From Thermoflexibacter sp. (GTDB lineage Bacteria > Bacteroidota > Bacteroidia > Cytophagales > Thermoflexibacteraceae), in contig JALOMS010000001.1 of assembly GCA_025455345.1 (NCBI GenBank), forward strand, positions 1 to 35,386: a stretch of 35,386 bases of DNA, given 5' to 3'. The position numbers and the translations under genes are program-made. Below the pieces are notes generated by a model. That model did no database searches. It was not told the DNA's origin and saw nothing but the letters and a program-made list of their open reading frames with translations. Below, in pieces: positions 1 through 9,127 of this stretch (its first letter is position 1; every line of letters begins with the position of its first letter).

Positions 1-98
1 TAATTCACCATTAGTAATTCAAAAAATAGTCATTAGTAATTCACCATTAGTAATTCAAAAAATAGTCATTAGTAATTCACCATTAGTAATTCAAAAAA
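1..98. repeat. 36-bp direct tandem repeat, about 2.7 copies (TAATTCACCATTAGTAATTCAAAAAATAGTCATTAG)
   Basis: Copies start at 1, 37 and 73 (partial); the array runs into the ATG of the first ABC permease and is cut by the window edge. Confidence 0.9.
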
Positions 99-1342
99 TG
101 TTCGATTTAGACAAGTGGCAAGAAATTTTTGGGACAATTCGCCAAAACAAGTTGCGAACCTTCCTCACCGCTTTTGGGGTGTTTTGGGGTATTTTTATGC
201 TCATTCTCCTTTTGGGTGCGGGGCGCGGTATGCAAAACGGGGTGGGTCAGGAGTTTGCGGGGGAGGCTCTGAATAGTATATGGATTTGGGAAGGAAAGAC
301 CAATATGCCTCACCAAGGGCTAAAAGCGGGACGCGAAATTAGGTTCACCAACCAAGATTTGCAACTCATTTCCAATGACTTAGGAGATAGAATGAATATG
401 CTTGCGCCAAGAAATCGTATTTTTGGTGAATATACTATCAACTACAAAACCAAAAACGGTTCTTACCAAGTCTTAGGAACAAAAGGTGATTTTTTCAAGC
501 TGAATGGAGAGAAGTTCATCAACGGTAGAATGTTGAATCAGAACGACTTTGATGAGAAGCGCAAGGTAGTGGTCATTGGCGAAAAAGTGAGAAAAACGCT
601 ATTTGGAGATAAAGAAGCAATTGGGGAGTACCTGAATATCAGAGGGATATTTTTTAAAGTGGTGGGCATTTTCACTACCAATCAAAACAACGGACGCAAC
701 GAAGAACGCGCTTACATTCCGTTTTCTACCCTGCAAATGGTGTTTAATCAACCCAATCAGGTGCAAGTCATGGTGCTAAACGGCATAGATGGAATCCCTG
801 CGGTAGAAATTGAAAATTCGGTGCGTAAGGTGCTTGCCAACAGCCACAAATTTAGTACGGAAGATACGCAAGCAATTGGTCTGAACAACAACGAGGAAAA
901 CTACAAGCGATTCACTGGGCTTTTCAAAGGGATAGAAATGTTTGTGTGGTTTGTGGGCATAGGGACGTTAATCGCTGGTATTGTGGGAGTTAGTAATATT
1001 ATGCTGATTATCGTAAAAGAGCGCACCAAAGAGATAGGTGTTCGCAAGGCACTCGGCGCAACCCCTTGGAGTATTGTGAGTTTGATATTGCAAGAGTCCA
1101 TTTTTATTACAGGTTTTTCAGGTTATATGGGAATGTTGTTAAGCATAGGATTGTTGGACAGTTTGCGTTACTTGATAGAGGCAACAGGCGCGGAACTTCC
1201 GTATTTCACACGCCCAGAGGTAGATACCTACGTGGCGATTTCTGCAACGCTGATTTTGGTCTTGGCAGGTGCCTTGGCTGGACTGATTCCTGCCCTGAAA
1301 GCGGCAAACATCAAACCAATAGAGGCATTGAGGGCGGATTAG
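98..1342 (+). CDS. ABC transporter permease, FtsX/MacB family
   Basis: N-terminal MacB_PCD-like domain followed by FtsX permease motif 'GVSNIMLIIVKERTKEIGVRKALGATPWSI' and C-terminal 'GLIPALKAANIKPIEALR'. Confidence 0.93.
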   Translation: MFDLDKWQEIFGTIRQNKLRTFLTAFGVFWGIFMLILLLGAGRGMQNGVGQEFAGEALNSIWIWEGKTNMPHQGLKAGREIRFTNQDLQLISNDLGDRMNMLAPRNRIFGEYTINYKTKNGSYQVLGTKGDFFKLNGEKFINGRMLNQNDFDEKRKVVVIGEKVRKTLFGDKEAIGEYLNIRGIFFKVVGIFTTNQNNGRNEERAYIPFSTLQMVFNQPNQVQVMVLNGIDGIPAVEIENSVRKVLANSHKFSTEDTQAIGLNNNEENYKRFTGLFKGIEMFVWFVGIGTLIAGIVGVSNIMLIIVKERTKEIGVRKALGATPWSIVSLILQESIFITGFSGYMGMLLSIGLLDSLRYLIEATGAELPYFTRPEVDTYVAISATLILVLAGALAGLIPALKAANIKPIEALRAD

Positions 1343-1396
1343 GGTTTTATGAATCTGGAATGAAATACAAAATTTGGAATCTGGAATGAGAAATCT

Positions 1397-1470
1397 GGAA
1401 TAAAAGTGCCGTAGGCACGACCGCTTTGTAGAAAAAAAGAACGTACCCAAGCCAATAAGTGCCGTAGGCA
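1397..1470. repeat. 74-bp dispersed repeat, copy 1, containing GTGCC-GTA-GGCAC hairpin units
   Basis: Identical by eye to 2443-2516 (ggaataaaagtgccgtaggcacgaccgctttgtagaaaaaaagaacgtacccaagccaataagtgccgtaggca). Confidence 0.9.
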
Positions 1471-1491
1471 TGAAACAGTTAAAACTTTAAA

Positions 1492-1535
1492 TTAGCCCGA
1501 ACGGTTCGCCGTTGCGATTACAAATTCGGACTAAC
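1492..1535. repeat. Stem-loop repeat element TTAGCCCGAA...TTCGGACTAAC with inner AACGG-TTCG-CCGTT hairpin
   Basis: Outer inverted repeat plus an inner perfect 5-bp stem with TTCG loop; the 20-mer GATTACAAATTCGGACTAAC recurs at 3521-3540. Confidence 0.65.
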
Positions 1536-1551
1536 AAGGTAAATTAAAATT

Positions 1552-2010
1552 ATGAAAATATACCTTATAGTTATTTTATTGACTTTCAATGCTTTATTGG
1601 CTTTTGGACAAAATATAAAAGTCAATAAAATTCATTTTGAAAAATTGCTTAAAACAGTGGCAGACGGTTGGAATGAAGGAAATGCAAGAAAAGCAGCAAA
1701 TTGTTTTACTGAAAATGCAATTTATACGGAACCACCTGATAAACAAAACTATGTAGGCAGAGAAAGATTGTTTCAGTTTTTTGGAGGGGAGGCAGGTAGA
1801 AAATCTACAATGAAAATGACTTGGCATAATTTGGCTTTTGACAAGCAAACTCAGATTGGATTTGGAGAATTTACTTTTGAATATGAAGGAGGTAAAGTGC
1901 ATGGCATAGTAACAGTAAAACTCCAAAATGGATTGATTAGCAATTGGAGAGAATATTGGTACGAGTCTAATTTGGATTGGGAAAAGTTTATTGGACAAAA
2001 TAAATTTTAA
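1552..2010 (+). CDS. Secreted NTF2/SnoaL-like domain protein (DUF4440-like)
   Basis: Signal peptide-like N-terminus, then 'VADGWNEGNARKAANCFTENAIYTEPPDKQNYVGRERLFQFF...' typical of SnoaL-like proteins. Confidence 0.7.
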   Translation: MKIYLIVILLTFNALLAFGQNIKVNKIHFEKLLKTVADGWNEGNARKAANCFTENAIYTEPPDKQNYVGRERLFQFFGGEAGRKSTMKMTWHNLAFDKQTQIGFGEFTFEYEGGKVHGIVTVKLQNGLISNWREYWYESNLDWEKFIGQNKF

Positions 2011-2028
2011 AATTGAAAAAATAGAACC

Positions 2029-2319
2029 ATGAAAGATACTCCTGAATTTATCATGCAAAAACAATTTGAGATTATCTATGCCAAGCCAATATCGGAAAGG
2101 TGGCAAATGGCAGTAGATATGTCCGATTTTGGTAGGGCAATGGTTGAAAAAAGGGTACGCAAAAATTTTCCTCACTTTGACGAAATAGAGGTGAAAGTGC
2201 AGACTTTCAAAGAGTTTTATGCCGATACTTTTTCCGAATCTCAAATGGAGGCAATCGCAGAAAGCATGAGAAAATATTGGAAAGGGAAAAAACAAAATGA
2301 GATACGGAATCTGGAATGA
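2029..2319 (+). CDS. Hypothetical protein (96 aa)
   Basis: Complete ORF with ATG just downstream of the SnoaL-like gene; no clear family recognised. Confidence 0.6.
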   Translation: MKDTPEFIMQKQFEIIYAKPISERWQMAVDMSDFGRAMVEKRVRKNFPHFDEIEVKVQTFKEFYADTFSESQMEAIAESMRKYWKGKKQNEIRNLE

Positions 2320-2442
2320 AAGACAAAATCTGGAATCTGGAATGAAAATACAAATACAAAATCTGGAATGAGATACATAATGAGAAATCTGGAATGAAAA
2401 ATACAAAATTGCAATGGTGGAATGTGGAAAATCTTGAATATT

Positions 2443-2516
2443 GGAATAAAAGTGCCGTAGGCACGACCGCTTTGTAGAAAAAAAGAACGTACCCAAGCCA
2501 ATAAGTGCCGTAGGCA
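2443..2516. repeat. 74-bp dispersed repeat, copy 2
   Basis: Identical by eye to 1397-1470, again preceded by degenerate GGAATCTGGAATGA repeats. Confidence 0.9.
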
Positions 2517-2532
2517 CGAAAAAGTTAAAATA

Positions 2533-3255
2533 ATGAAAATCAATGTAAATATGGATAAAATAAAAGCATATCAATTATTAGTCGAAAAGCGCAAAACACT
2601 TGATTTACAAAGTTTAACTAATAGTCAATTGTTTAACCCTTCAACAACACCGTTTGACAGCAATCATTTAGACAACTGGGCAACTTGGCAGGGTAATTTA
2701 GACGCAAAAATATTACTCATAGGTCAAGATTTTGCTGATTTTAAAACTTTCGTATGTACTGATGGCAAAATAGAACCCAAAGACAAGCAATATGCTTATC
2801 CCTCTAATAAGAATTTGGAAACTTTATTCAATTCAATAGAAATAAAAATTGGACACCCTAATACACCTATTCCAAGAGAGTTATTTTTCACCAATGCTAT
2901 TTTGGGTTTGAAAAAAGAAGGAGGGATGACAGGAAAAATTGTGCGTGAATGGATAAGTATATTTAGTTTAGACTTTATCAAGCCTCTTATCGAAATCATA
3001 GAGCCAAAAATAATTATTACTCTCGGGAATGTGCCTTTTTACTCTATGTTTGAAATATTTGAAAATACTAATGTATTCAAAAATAAGGGTATAGCCAAAT
3101 CACATAATTTGATAAACAAGGTTGCAAATTCACCTTATCAACTCAAAGAAAATAGGTGGTATTTTCCTATGTTTCATTGTGGCGGATTAGGAATACGAAA
3201 TAGAGTTTTAGAAAAGCAAATGGCAGATTGGCAAAAAATTCAAGCATATTTATGA
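2533..3255 (+). CDS. Uracil-DNA glycosylase superfamily-like protein
   Basis: 'DAKILLIGQDFADFKTF', 'FFTNAILGLKKEGGMTG', 'IEPKIIITLGNVPFYSMF' and 'FHCGGLGIRNR' match the order of UDG-superfamily motifs. Confidence 0.6.
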   Translation: MKINVNMDKIKAYQLLVEKRKTLDLQSLTNSQLFNPSTTPFDSNHLDNWATWQGNLDAKILLIGQDFADFKTFVCTDGKIEPKDKQYAYPSNKNLETLFNSIEIKIGHPNTPIPRELFFTNAILGLKKEGGMTGKIVREWISIFSLDFIKPLIEIIEPKIIITLGNVPFYSMFEIFENTNVFKNKGIAKSHNLINKVANSPYQLKENRWYFPMFHCGGLGIRNRVLEKQMADWQKIQAYL

Positions 3256-3485
3256 TTATGAATTATAAAATACTTTCAGATGATGAAATAGATAAAATTA
3301 TTGCTAATCAAGGCGTTAGCAAGAAAGATGTAATTACTGTTGAGAATTTTCTAATGACAATCTCAACGGAATATGATAAAGAGGTACACTTATCAAATTT
3401 AGAGTTAGATACAAAATTATATCAATTGGATAGTAAAGCGTATAATGCCATAAGACATGGTATTGAAATGCTTTATGCAGCGTAA
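3252..3485 (+). CDS. Hypothetical protein (about 77 aa from ATG), translationally coupled to the UDG-like gene
   Basis: ATG at 3252 overlaps the upstream TGA (ATGA); the ORF-track start at 3228 is a TTG inside the upstream gene. Confidence 0.5.
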   Translation: MIMNYKILSDDEIDKIIANQGVSKKDVITVENFLMTISTEYDKEVHLSNLELDTKLYQLDSKAYNAIRHGIEMLYAA

Positions 3486-3510
3486 ATACATTTTGCTACT
3501 TTAAAAAAAT

Positions 3511-3540
3511 TGTTAGTCAAGATTACAAATTCGGACTAAC
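3511..3540. repeat. Short copy of the GTTAGTC...GACTAAC stem element
   Basis: gttagtc-aagattacaaattcg-gactaac: perfect 7-bp arms; shares 20 nt with 1516-1535. Confidence 0.6.
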
Positions 3541-3611
3541 TAATACTAAATCAACAATTAACAACAAATAATTAACAATTAGTCATTAACCATTCGTAAT
3601 TAAAAAAAACT

Positions 3612-4859
3612 ATGTTCGATATAGATAAATGGTCAGAAATCATCAATACGATTCGCAAGCACAAGACGCGAACCGCACTCACTGCCTTTGGGGTATTTTG
3701 GGGGATTTTCATGTTGATAGTCCTGCTTGGGGCGGGCAAGGGCTTTGAGAATGGCGTGGTGAATGGTTTTGACATTGCCCGAAATGCCGTTTTTATGTGG
3801 TCGCAACGCACTTCCGAGCCTTACATGGGCTTGAAGCCAGGGCGTTTTATCCGCTTCAATACTGAGGACGTAGGAGCGATTCGCGCCAATGTGCCAGAGG
3901 TGGACGTAGTTGCTCCGCGCAACGACTTGGGGAGCGTAACCGTAGGGCGTGATACCAAAGTAGGTACTTTTGAGGTCTATGGCGACTATCCTGACTTTTT
4001 TAGGGTAAAGCCCATGACGATGGAGAAAGGGCGATTTATCAATGACTTAGACATTAATGAGCGCAGAAAGGTGGCAATCATTGGGACGGAAGTGCAAAAA
4101 ACACTTTTTAAAGAGGACGAAGACCCGATTGGGCAGTACATCAAAATCAGGGGGATTCCTTTTAAAGTGGCGGGTATTTTCAAAACTTCGGGCAGTGGCG
4201 AGTCTATCAGGCAGGACGCAAAAACGATTTTTCTACCTCATTCTGCAATGATTCAGGCATTTAACCAAGGAAATCGCATTTATTGGTTTGCCTTCACGCC
4301 CAAAGAAGGCATAGAAGCAAAAATTATAGAGGATAAGGTGAAGGTACTTTTAGCACAACGCCACAAGGTTGCCCCCAACGACTTGAAGGCTTTTGGCTCG
4401 GCAAATGTGGAGGAGGAGTTTAAGCGCGTGCAGGGCTTATTCATTGGTATTGCGGGATTTAGCTGGTTGGTGAGTATTGGAACTATCATTGCGGGCATTG
4501 TGGGCGTGAGCAATATTATGCTTATTATCGTGAAAGAACGCACAAAAGAAATTGGTATCCGAAAGGCGTTGGGAGCTACTCCTTTCTCTATTATTAGTTT
4601 GATTATCCAAGAATCTGTCGTCATTACCTCATTTGCAGGATACATAGGCTTGATGGTGGGCATTGGGCTAATGGAGTTAGTTGGCTACCTGATGAGAGCA
4701 AATAATGTGGAAATGGACTTTTTTGCACCCCCCGAAGTGAACCTGACTGTAGCGGTTTCTGCGGTAATATTCTTGGTCTTTACGGGTGCGCTGGCGGGTT
4801 TAGTCCCTGCGGCAAAGGCGGCGAGTGTGAACCCTGTGGTGGCACTGAAAGATGAGTGA
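3612..4859 (+). CDS. ABC transporter permease, FtsX/MacB family (paralogue of 98-1342)
   Basis: Shares 'MF DxDKW.EI..TIR..K.RT.LTAFGVFWGIFMLI.LLGAG' and 'GIVGVSNIMLIIVKERTKEIGIRKALGATPFSIISLI' with the first permease. Confidence 0.93.
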   Translation: MFDIDKWSEIINTIRKHKTRTALTAFGVFWGIFMLIVLLGAGKGFENGVVNGFDIARNAVFMWSQRTSEPYMGLKPGRFIRFNTEDVGAIRANVPEVDVVAPRNDLGSVTVGRDTKVGTFEVYGDYPDFFRVKPMTMEKGRFINDLDINERRKVAIIGTEVQKTLFKEDEDPIGQYIKIRGIPFKVAGIFKTSGSGESIRQDAKTIFLPHSAMIQAFNQGNRIYWFAFTPKEGIEAKIIEDKVKVLLAQRHKVAPNDLKAFGSANVEEEFKRVQGLFIGIAGFSWLVSIGTIIAGIVGVSNIMLIIVKERTKEIGIRKALGATPFSIISLIIQESVVITSFAGYIGLMVGIGLMELVGYLMRANNVEMDFFAPPEVNLTVAVSAVIFLVFTGALAGLVPAAKAASVNPVVALKDE

Positions 4860-5014
4860 AAGAAAAATGTGGAATGTGGAATAAAAAAGAATATTGAGCT
4901 GGTATTGCGTTTTTATATTTGTTTGAAAATAAGGATTTATGTAGTGTTAAGACTATCCAAACTTTGGGATAGTAATGATATTAACACATTTCTATGTTTT
5001 GTTTTCCTTACCTA

Positions 5015-5131
5015 TAAGTAAGTGTACATGGTTTACTGTAAAGTATATATCAGCATTTTATGTTCATTATCAAGTGCTTGGATTCTTTGAATAGCGTTCT
5101 ACAGTATCGATTTAACTTGCACACTTACTTA
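5015..5131. repeat. MITE-like element, copy 1 (117 bp, TIR TAAGTAAGTGTRCA)
   Basis: 5015-5028 taagtaagtgtaca versus 5118-5131 tgcacacttactta (13/14 inverted); alignable with 9128-9243. Confidence 0.65.
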
Positions 5132-5170
5132 CCAAATTACTATAATTTACCTATTGGTGTATAGGCATTG

Positions 5171-6319
5171 TTAAAGACTCTGCTGAACATCTACATTTGT
5201 TTCATCTCTATGCTTTGCCAAATAACGCATAAAAGGCGTACCACCTGTCCCTACTTCTGTACTATTATTACTTTGTGCCGCTTGTTTGGCAATATAGTTA
5301 GCGGCATATTCTAAATGTTTAGAACGGAAACGATGTAATTCTGTAAAGCATTGTTTATAAGCTTCTTGGAGTTCATCGTGTTGTGGATTTTCTGCTAAAA
5401 GGCTTCTTACTTTGGATTCACTTTCTACTTTTTCTATAAAACGACGATGTTCTTGTACCATATATTCTCTCATTTCCATTAAATATTCTTTGAGCATATC
5501 ATTTTCGTGACGAATACCTAAAAGACCATCTATAGTCGGAACAATGGCACTCTGCGCCCCAGTTTCTCCTCTGTAAAACTGTGCTTTGCCGTCAAAACAA
5601 CCCTCGTACTGAAGACCATTGGGCATGGCTGGATTATTTTTTGTGCCAAAAATGTAAGGACGTACACGGGTATAGTAGATATAAGGGTCGCAATATTCTG
5701 GCATACGGTTCATAGTTTGATTAATATCTTGCAAACTTGCTAAGACTTCTTTTAACCCTGCTATTACACCATTGATTTCCTTTTTTTCTGCACTGAACAG
5801 AGTCGCTGGAATAGCTCTTAATGCTCTTGCCGCCTTTGCTTCTATCTCTACATGAATCAAAATAAACCAGTCCTCATCTGCACCACCTAAAAAATTTTCT
5901 GTCATTAACAAGTTACCAATGTGGGGAGGTTTGTTCTCATCTATTCTCTGCCAATTAAAAAGACAATAAGAAGGATAAGATAATATGGCAGGTCTTCCAA
6001 GCTTTTGGGCTACTGTTACAAAAGGTACGGAAAGATAAGCTGGTAGTAGTGCAGGGACTTCTTTTTTGCCCCAGAGATAGGCATGAGTCAAATAAGATAA
6101 GACACGCATATCTCGCTCCAAGTTAGCGGTGTTTTCCGTGTTGATTTGATAAGGCGGAAGCTGGGCTAAAAACTCCTCAAGTCTGCCTGTAAGGAGTAAT
6201 TTAGGTACTTGTCGCAAAACTTTCTCCCAAGTAGCGTTAGAAATATCTAATCCAACAATAGGTTTCTCAGGTAAGAACCCCGTTTCAGGGCTTACTTTGT
6301 AATCTTCTAATTTAATCAT
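5171..6319 (-). CDS. Indoleamine 2,3-dioxygenase family protein
   Basis: IDO motifs: 'RPYIFG', 'NGLQYEG', 'FYRGETGAQSAIVPTIDGLLGIRH', 'MREYMVQEHRRFI', 'RSKHLEYAANYI', 'GTGGTPFMRYLAKHRDET'. Confidence 0.93.
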   Translation of the reverse strand: MIKLEDYKVSPETGFLPEKPIVGLDISNATWEKVLRQVPKLLLTGRLEEFLAQLPPYQINTENTANLERDMRVLSYLTHAYLWGKKEVPALLPAYLSVPFVTVAQKLGRPAILSYPSYCLFNWQRIDENKPPHIGNLLMTENFLGGADEDWFILIHVEIEAKAARALRAIPATLFSAEKKEINGVIAGLKEVLASLQDINQTMNRMPEYCDPYIYYTRVRPYIFGTKNNPAMPNGLQYEGCFDGKAQFYRGETGAQSAIVPTIDGLLGIRHENDMLKEYLMEMREYMVQEHRRFIEKVESESKVRSLLAENPQHDELQEAYKQCFTELHRFRSKHLEYAANYIAKQAAQSNNSTEVGTGGTPFMRYLAKHRDETNVDVQQSL

Positions 6320-6356
6320 GTTAAAAAAATGTGTTTATTGGTAAAAAATTAAACTA

Positions 6357-6364
6357 CAAATGTA
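6357..6364 (-). promoter_or_regulatory. Candidate Bacteroidetes -7 box (TACATTTG) for the IDO gene
   Basis: Reverse complement of CAAATGTA matches TAnnTTTG, 37 nt upstream of the ATG; no well-spaced -33 TTTG. Confidence 0.35.
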
Positions 6365-6429
6365 AGAAAATAGAAATTAGAGAATTACAAAATGGAAGGA
6401 AAGGTTTTAATAAGGATATCGAGTGTTCT

Positions 6430-7098
6430 TTAATAAGTATTATCTACAATACGATGAATCACTTCATCTAACTCTTTGGCTGATAGATACAATTTGTCCA
6501 ATACTTGTATATTGAACTCATCTCCAGGGTTTTCTTTGTTAAATAAGGCAACTAAACCTAAAATATTAGCTAAGGGTCGGCGAATTTCATGAGAGTTTAG
6601 GCGTGCTATCTCCGCTAACTGTTCATTTTTCTTTTCTAATTCATTGATATAATTCACCTTATCGGTAATGTCTTGAGCAAATCCAAGTATTTTAGTGGCA
6701 TTGCCGTAATGGTCTCTCTCAAAAACTAACTCCTTACTCTCAAACCAACGATACTGCCCATTCCTATGACGAATGCGATAAGAAAATGTATTCAAGTCAT
6801 TGTCTTTCATTGCCATAGAGTGTTTGATATTGGCGGCTACACTTGGATAGTCCGCCGAATGATACAGGCTTAATGAAAAATCTGGCTGATTAATAAACTC
6901 CTGCTCACTGTATCCCAACAAATTACGAACCTCTCTACTCATATACTCCATGCCCAATGTTTCGACAGACATAATATAAATGATAACAGAGATATTATTC
7001 GTAATTTTCTCCAAAAGTTCATACTTGTCTTGCAGACTTAATAGGTTTTCGTTTTTTATCATAAATTTTTTCTTATTGCAGTGGATTAGGTAAATCAA
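6430..7098 (-). CDS. PAS (PAS_3/PAC) domain protein with HisKA-like tail, no HATPase domain
   Basis: 'YRIRHRNGQYRWFESKELVFERDHYGNATKILGFAQDITD' PAC motif, 'LNSHEIRRPLANILGLVALF' HisKA-like segment; the ORF stops before any ATPase. Likely start is the internal Met (MIKNENLL). Confidence 0.8.
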   Translation of the reverse strand: MIYLIHCNKKKFMIKNENLLSLQDKYELLEKITNNISVIIYIMSVETLGMEYMSREVRNLLGYSEQEFINQPDFSLSLYHSADYPSVAANIKHSMAMKDNDLNTFSYRIRHRNGQYRWFESKELVFERDHYGNATKILGFAQDITDKVNYINELEKKNEQLAEIARLNSHEIRRPLANILGLVALFNKENPGDEFNIQVLDKLYLSAKELDEVIHRIVDNTY

Positions 7099-7185
7099 AA
7101 GTCAGCCCAATTATCAAAATACATCAATTATTACTTACTCTGTCAAATATTTTGAAGCAAATTTATAGGTAATACCTAAGTTTAT

Positions 7186-8019
7186 TTAATGTTTCAACTT
7201 AATTCCATGCTCCAAAATTACTATTTTACCTTGTTTATACAAGTTTCCTATTAACCTTTTAAAGGTTTTTTTACTCATTTGAAATTGTTGTTTGATATCT
7301 TCTGGGGAGCTATCGTCTCCATAAGGTAAGAATCCATTATTTTGTTTTAGATTTAATAAAATAACATCTGCTTGATTTTTGATACCATCAAACCCTTCCT
7401 TGCGAAGACTAAGGTCTATTTTGTCATCTTCTTCACGTATATTTTTGATGTATCCTTTGATTTGCTCACCTATTTCTAACTCCTTGAATACCTCATTTTT
7501 ATATAACATACCCGCAAATCTATTGTTCACAATGCACATAATACCAAGTGTAGTAAATTCATACACCATGAGCTTGACCTCCTGTCCTATTTGGAACTCA
7601 CTTGTATCCTTTTCCAAAAAAGAGCCAATTTTGCTTACTCCCAGCAGTCTATCTGTACGTAAGTCTAAACACACCCTAACTACGTGTCTTTCTCCCACGT
7701 CCATAGGCTTATGTTGTTCTTTGATAGGGACAAATAGGTCTTTTTCCAGTCCCCAATCCAGAAAAGCACCTATTTTTGAGATTTGTTTTACAGTCAAACA
7801 AGCAAACTCTCCCTCTTGGGCATAAGGTTTTAAGGTTGTTGCGATTAAGCGGTCTTCAGAATCCGAATAAATAAATACATTCAATTTATCTCCTATTTTA
7901 ACTGACTCAGGAATATATTTATTAGGCAATAATAGCTCGCCTTTGTCAGAGTCCAGATATAAACCTTGAGGAGTTTTTTTTACCACTTTAAGTAAATTAA
8001 ATTTGCCTATTTTCAGCAT
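7186..8019 (-). CDS. CvfB/YitL-like S1 RNA-binding protein
   Basis: Repeated S1-like segments ('KIGAFLDWGLEKDLFVPIKEQ', 'GYIKNIREEDDKIDLSLRK') and C-terminal winged-helix 'SSPEDIKQQFQMSKKTFKRLIGNLYKQGKI'. Confidence 0.88.
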   Translation of the reverse strand: MLKIGKFNLLKVVKKTPQGLYLDSDKGELLLPNKYIPESVKIGDKLNVFIYSDSEDRLIATTLKPYAQEGEFACLTVKQISKIGAFLDWGLEKDLFVPIKEQHKPMDVGERHVVRVCLDLRTDRLLGVSKIGSFLEKDTSEFQIGQEVKLMVYEFTTLGIMCIVNNRFAGMLYKNEVFKELEIGEQIKGYIKNIREEDDKIDLSLRKEGFDGIKNQADVILLNLKQNNGFLPYGDDSSPEDIKQQFQMSKKTFKRLIGNLYKQGKIVILEHGIKLKH

Positions 8020-8153
8020 ATTAAAGAAAAATATAAATGTAATATTGATGTAATATAAAATATTGTTTAACGTAACTACTTAAAAATTAAACATTTTTGT
8101 TTAAAAATTTAATAAAATTTTGCATAAAAATTAGGATTTTACTTAAACAACAA

Positions 8154-9089
8154 TTAATTTTGTTCCGTTGCAAAATTAATATTCCGCTTCAATCCCATTA
8201 ATTTTGTACGCTGAACGGCTGATTTTTTGAAGATATTGCGGAAGACTTCTTCTGTAATATCTTTCCAGCCGTTTTTTGTCATTTTACTCAATTCCTCATT
8301 GGGTTCAAACTGTGATTCTTGATGCGGTTTAGAAAATTTGTTCCAAGGGCAAACATCTTGACAAATATCACAACCAAATATCCAATTCTCAAATTTGCCT
8401 TTGTAATCACTTGGTATTTCCTCTTTGAGTTCAATCGTAAGATAAGAAATACATTTGCTACCATCTACCACATAAGGGCTTACGATAGCATCCGTAGGAC
8501 AAGCATCTATACAACGTGTGCAAGTGCCACAGTAATCTTTCGTCGGTGCATCATACTCCAACTCTAAATCTAAAATAATTTCTGCTACAAAGAAAAAACT
8601 TCCCATTTCACGATTGAGCAAATTGGAGTGTTTACCTATCCAGCCTATTCCACTTTTTGCTGCCCAAGCCTTGTCCATCACAGGAGCAGAGTCCACAAAC
8701 ACTCGTCCATGTACCTCTCCTATGCTTGCTTGGATATGAGAAAAAAAATCCTTCAATTTATCCTTAATAACAAAATGATAATCAGTACCATAAGCATACT
8801 TTGAAATTTTTAAAGTCTCATCAGTGTGCAGAATCACCTTCTTAGGATAGTAGTTATACAATAGAGAAATGACAGATTTAGCATCGGGAACAAGCAAACG
8901 CGGGTCAAGCCTTTTATCAAAATGATTTGCCATATAGCTCATCTTCCCATGCATTTGTTGATTAAGCCATTGCTCTAAGCGTGGTGCTTCCTCTTCCAAA
9001 AACGTTGCTTTGGAAATACCACAAAAATCAAAACCTAATTCTTTTGCTTTTTGCTTTATAAAGGTTGTATATTCGTGTTTTTTTATCAC
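8154..9089 (-). CDS. queG: Epoxyqueuosine reductase QueG
   Basis: '[21 protein letters not shown]', double 4Fe-4S '[16 protein letters not shown]' and '[13 protein letters not shown]'. Confidence 0.95.
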   Translation of the reverse strand: MIKKHEYTTFIKQKAKELGFDFCGISKATFLEEEAPRLEQWLNQQMHGKMSYMANHFDKRLDPRLLVPDAKSVISLLYNYYPKKVILHTDETLKISKYAYGTDYHFVIKDKLKDFFSHIQASIGEVHGRVFVDSAPVMDKAWAAKSGIGWIGKHSNLLNREMGSFFFVAEIILDLELEYDAPTKDYCGTCTRCIDACPTDAIVSPYVVDGSKCISYLTIELKEEIPSDYKGKFENWIFGCDICQDVCPWNKFSKPHQESQFEPNEELSKMTKNGWKDITEEVFRNIFKKSAVQRTKLMGLKRNINFATEQN

Positions 9090-9127
9090 TTAACTTTCAG
9101 TCCAAGATGTCTTGTTTAAATAATTGA

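Noticed and set aside
1-98. Possible CRISPR array
   Set aside because: Contiguous 36-bp tandem repeat with no unique spacers and no cas genes in the window.
1066-1389. 107-aa plus-strand ORF overlapping the first permease
   Set aside because: Out-of-frame shadow ORF inside the conserved FtsX domain.
1594-2574. 326-aa antisense ORF (and 2207-2464, 2241-2543, 1139-1471 minus ORFs)
   Set aside because: Low-complexity 'FIPDSRF'-type translation of the GGAATCTGGAATGA repeats and of the 74-bp repeat, antisense to better-supported genes.
7379-7825. 148-aa plus-strand ORF
   Set aside because: Antisense to the CvfB-like protein, which has clear S1-like motifs.
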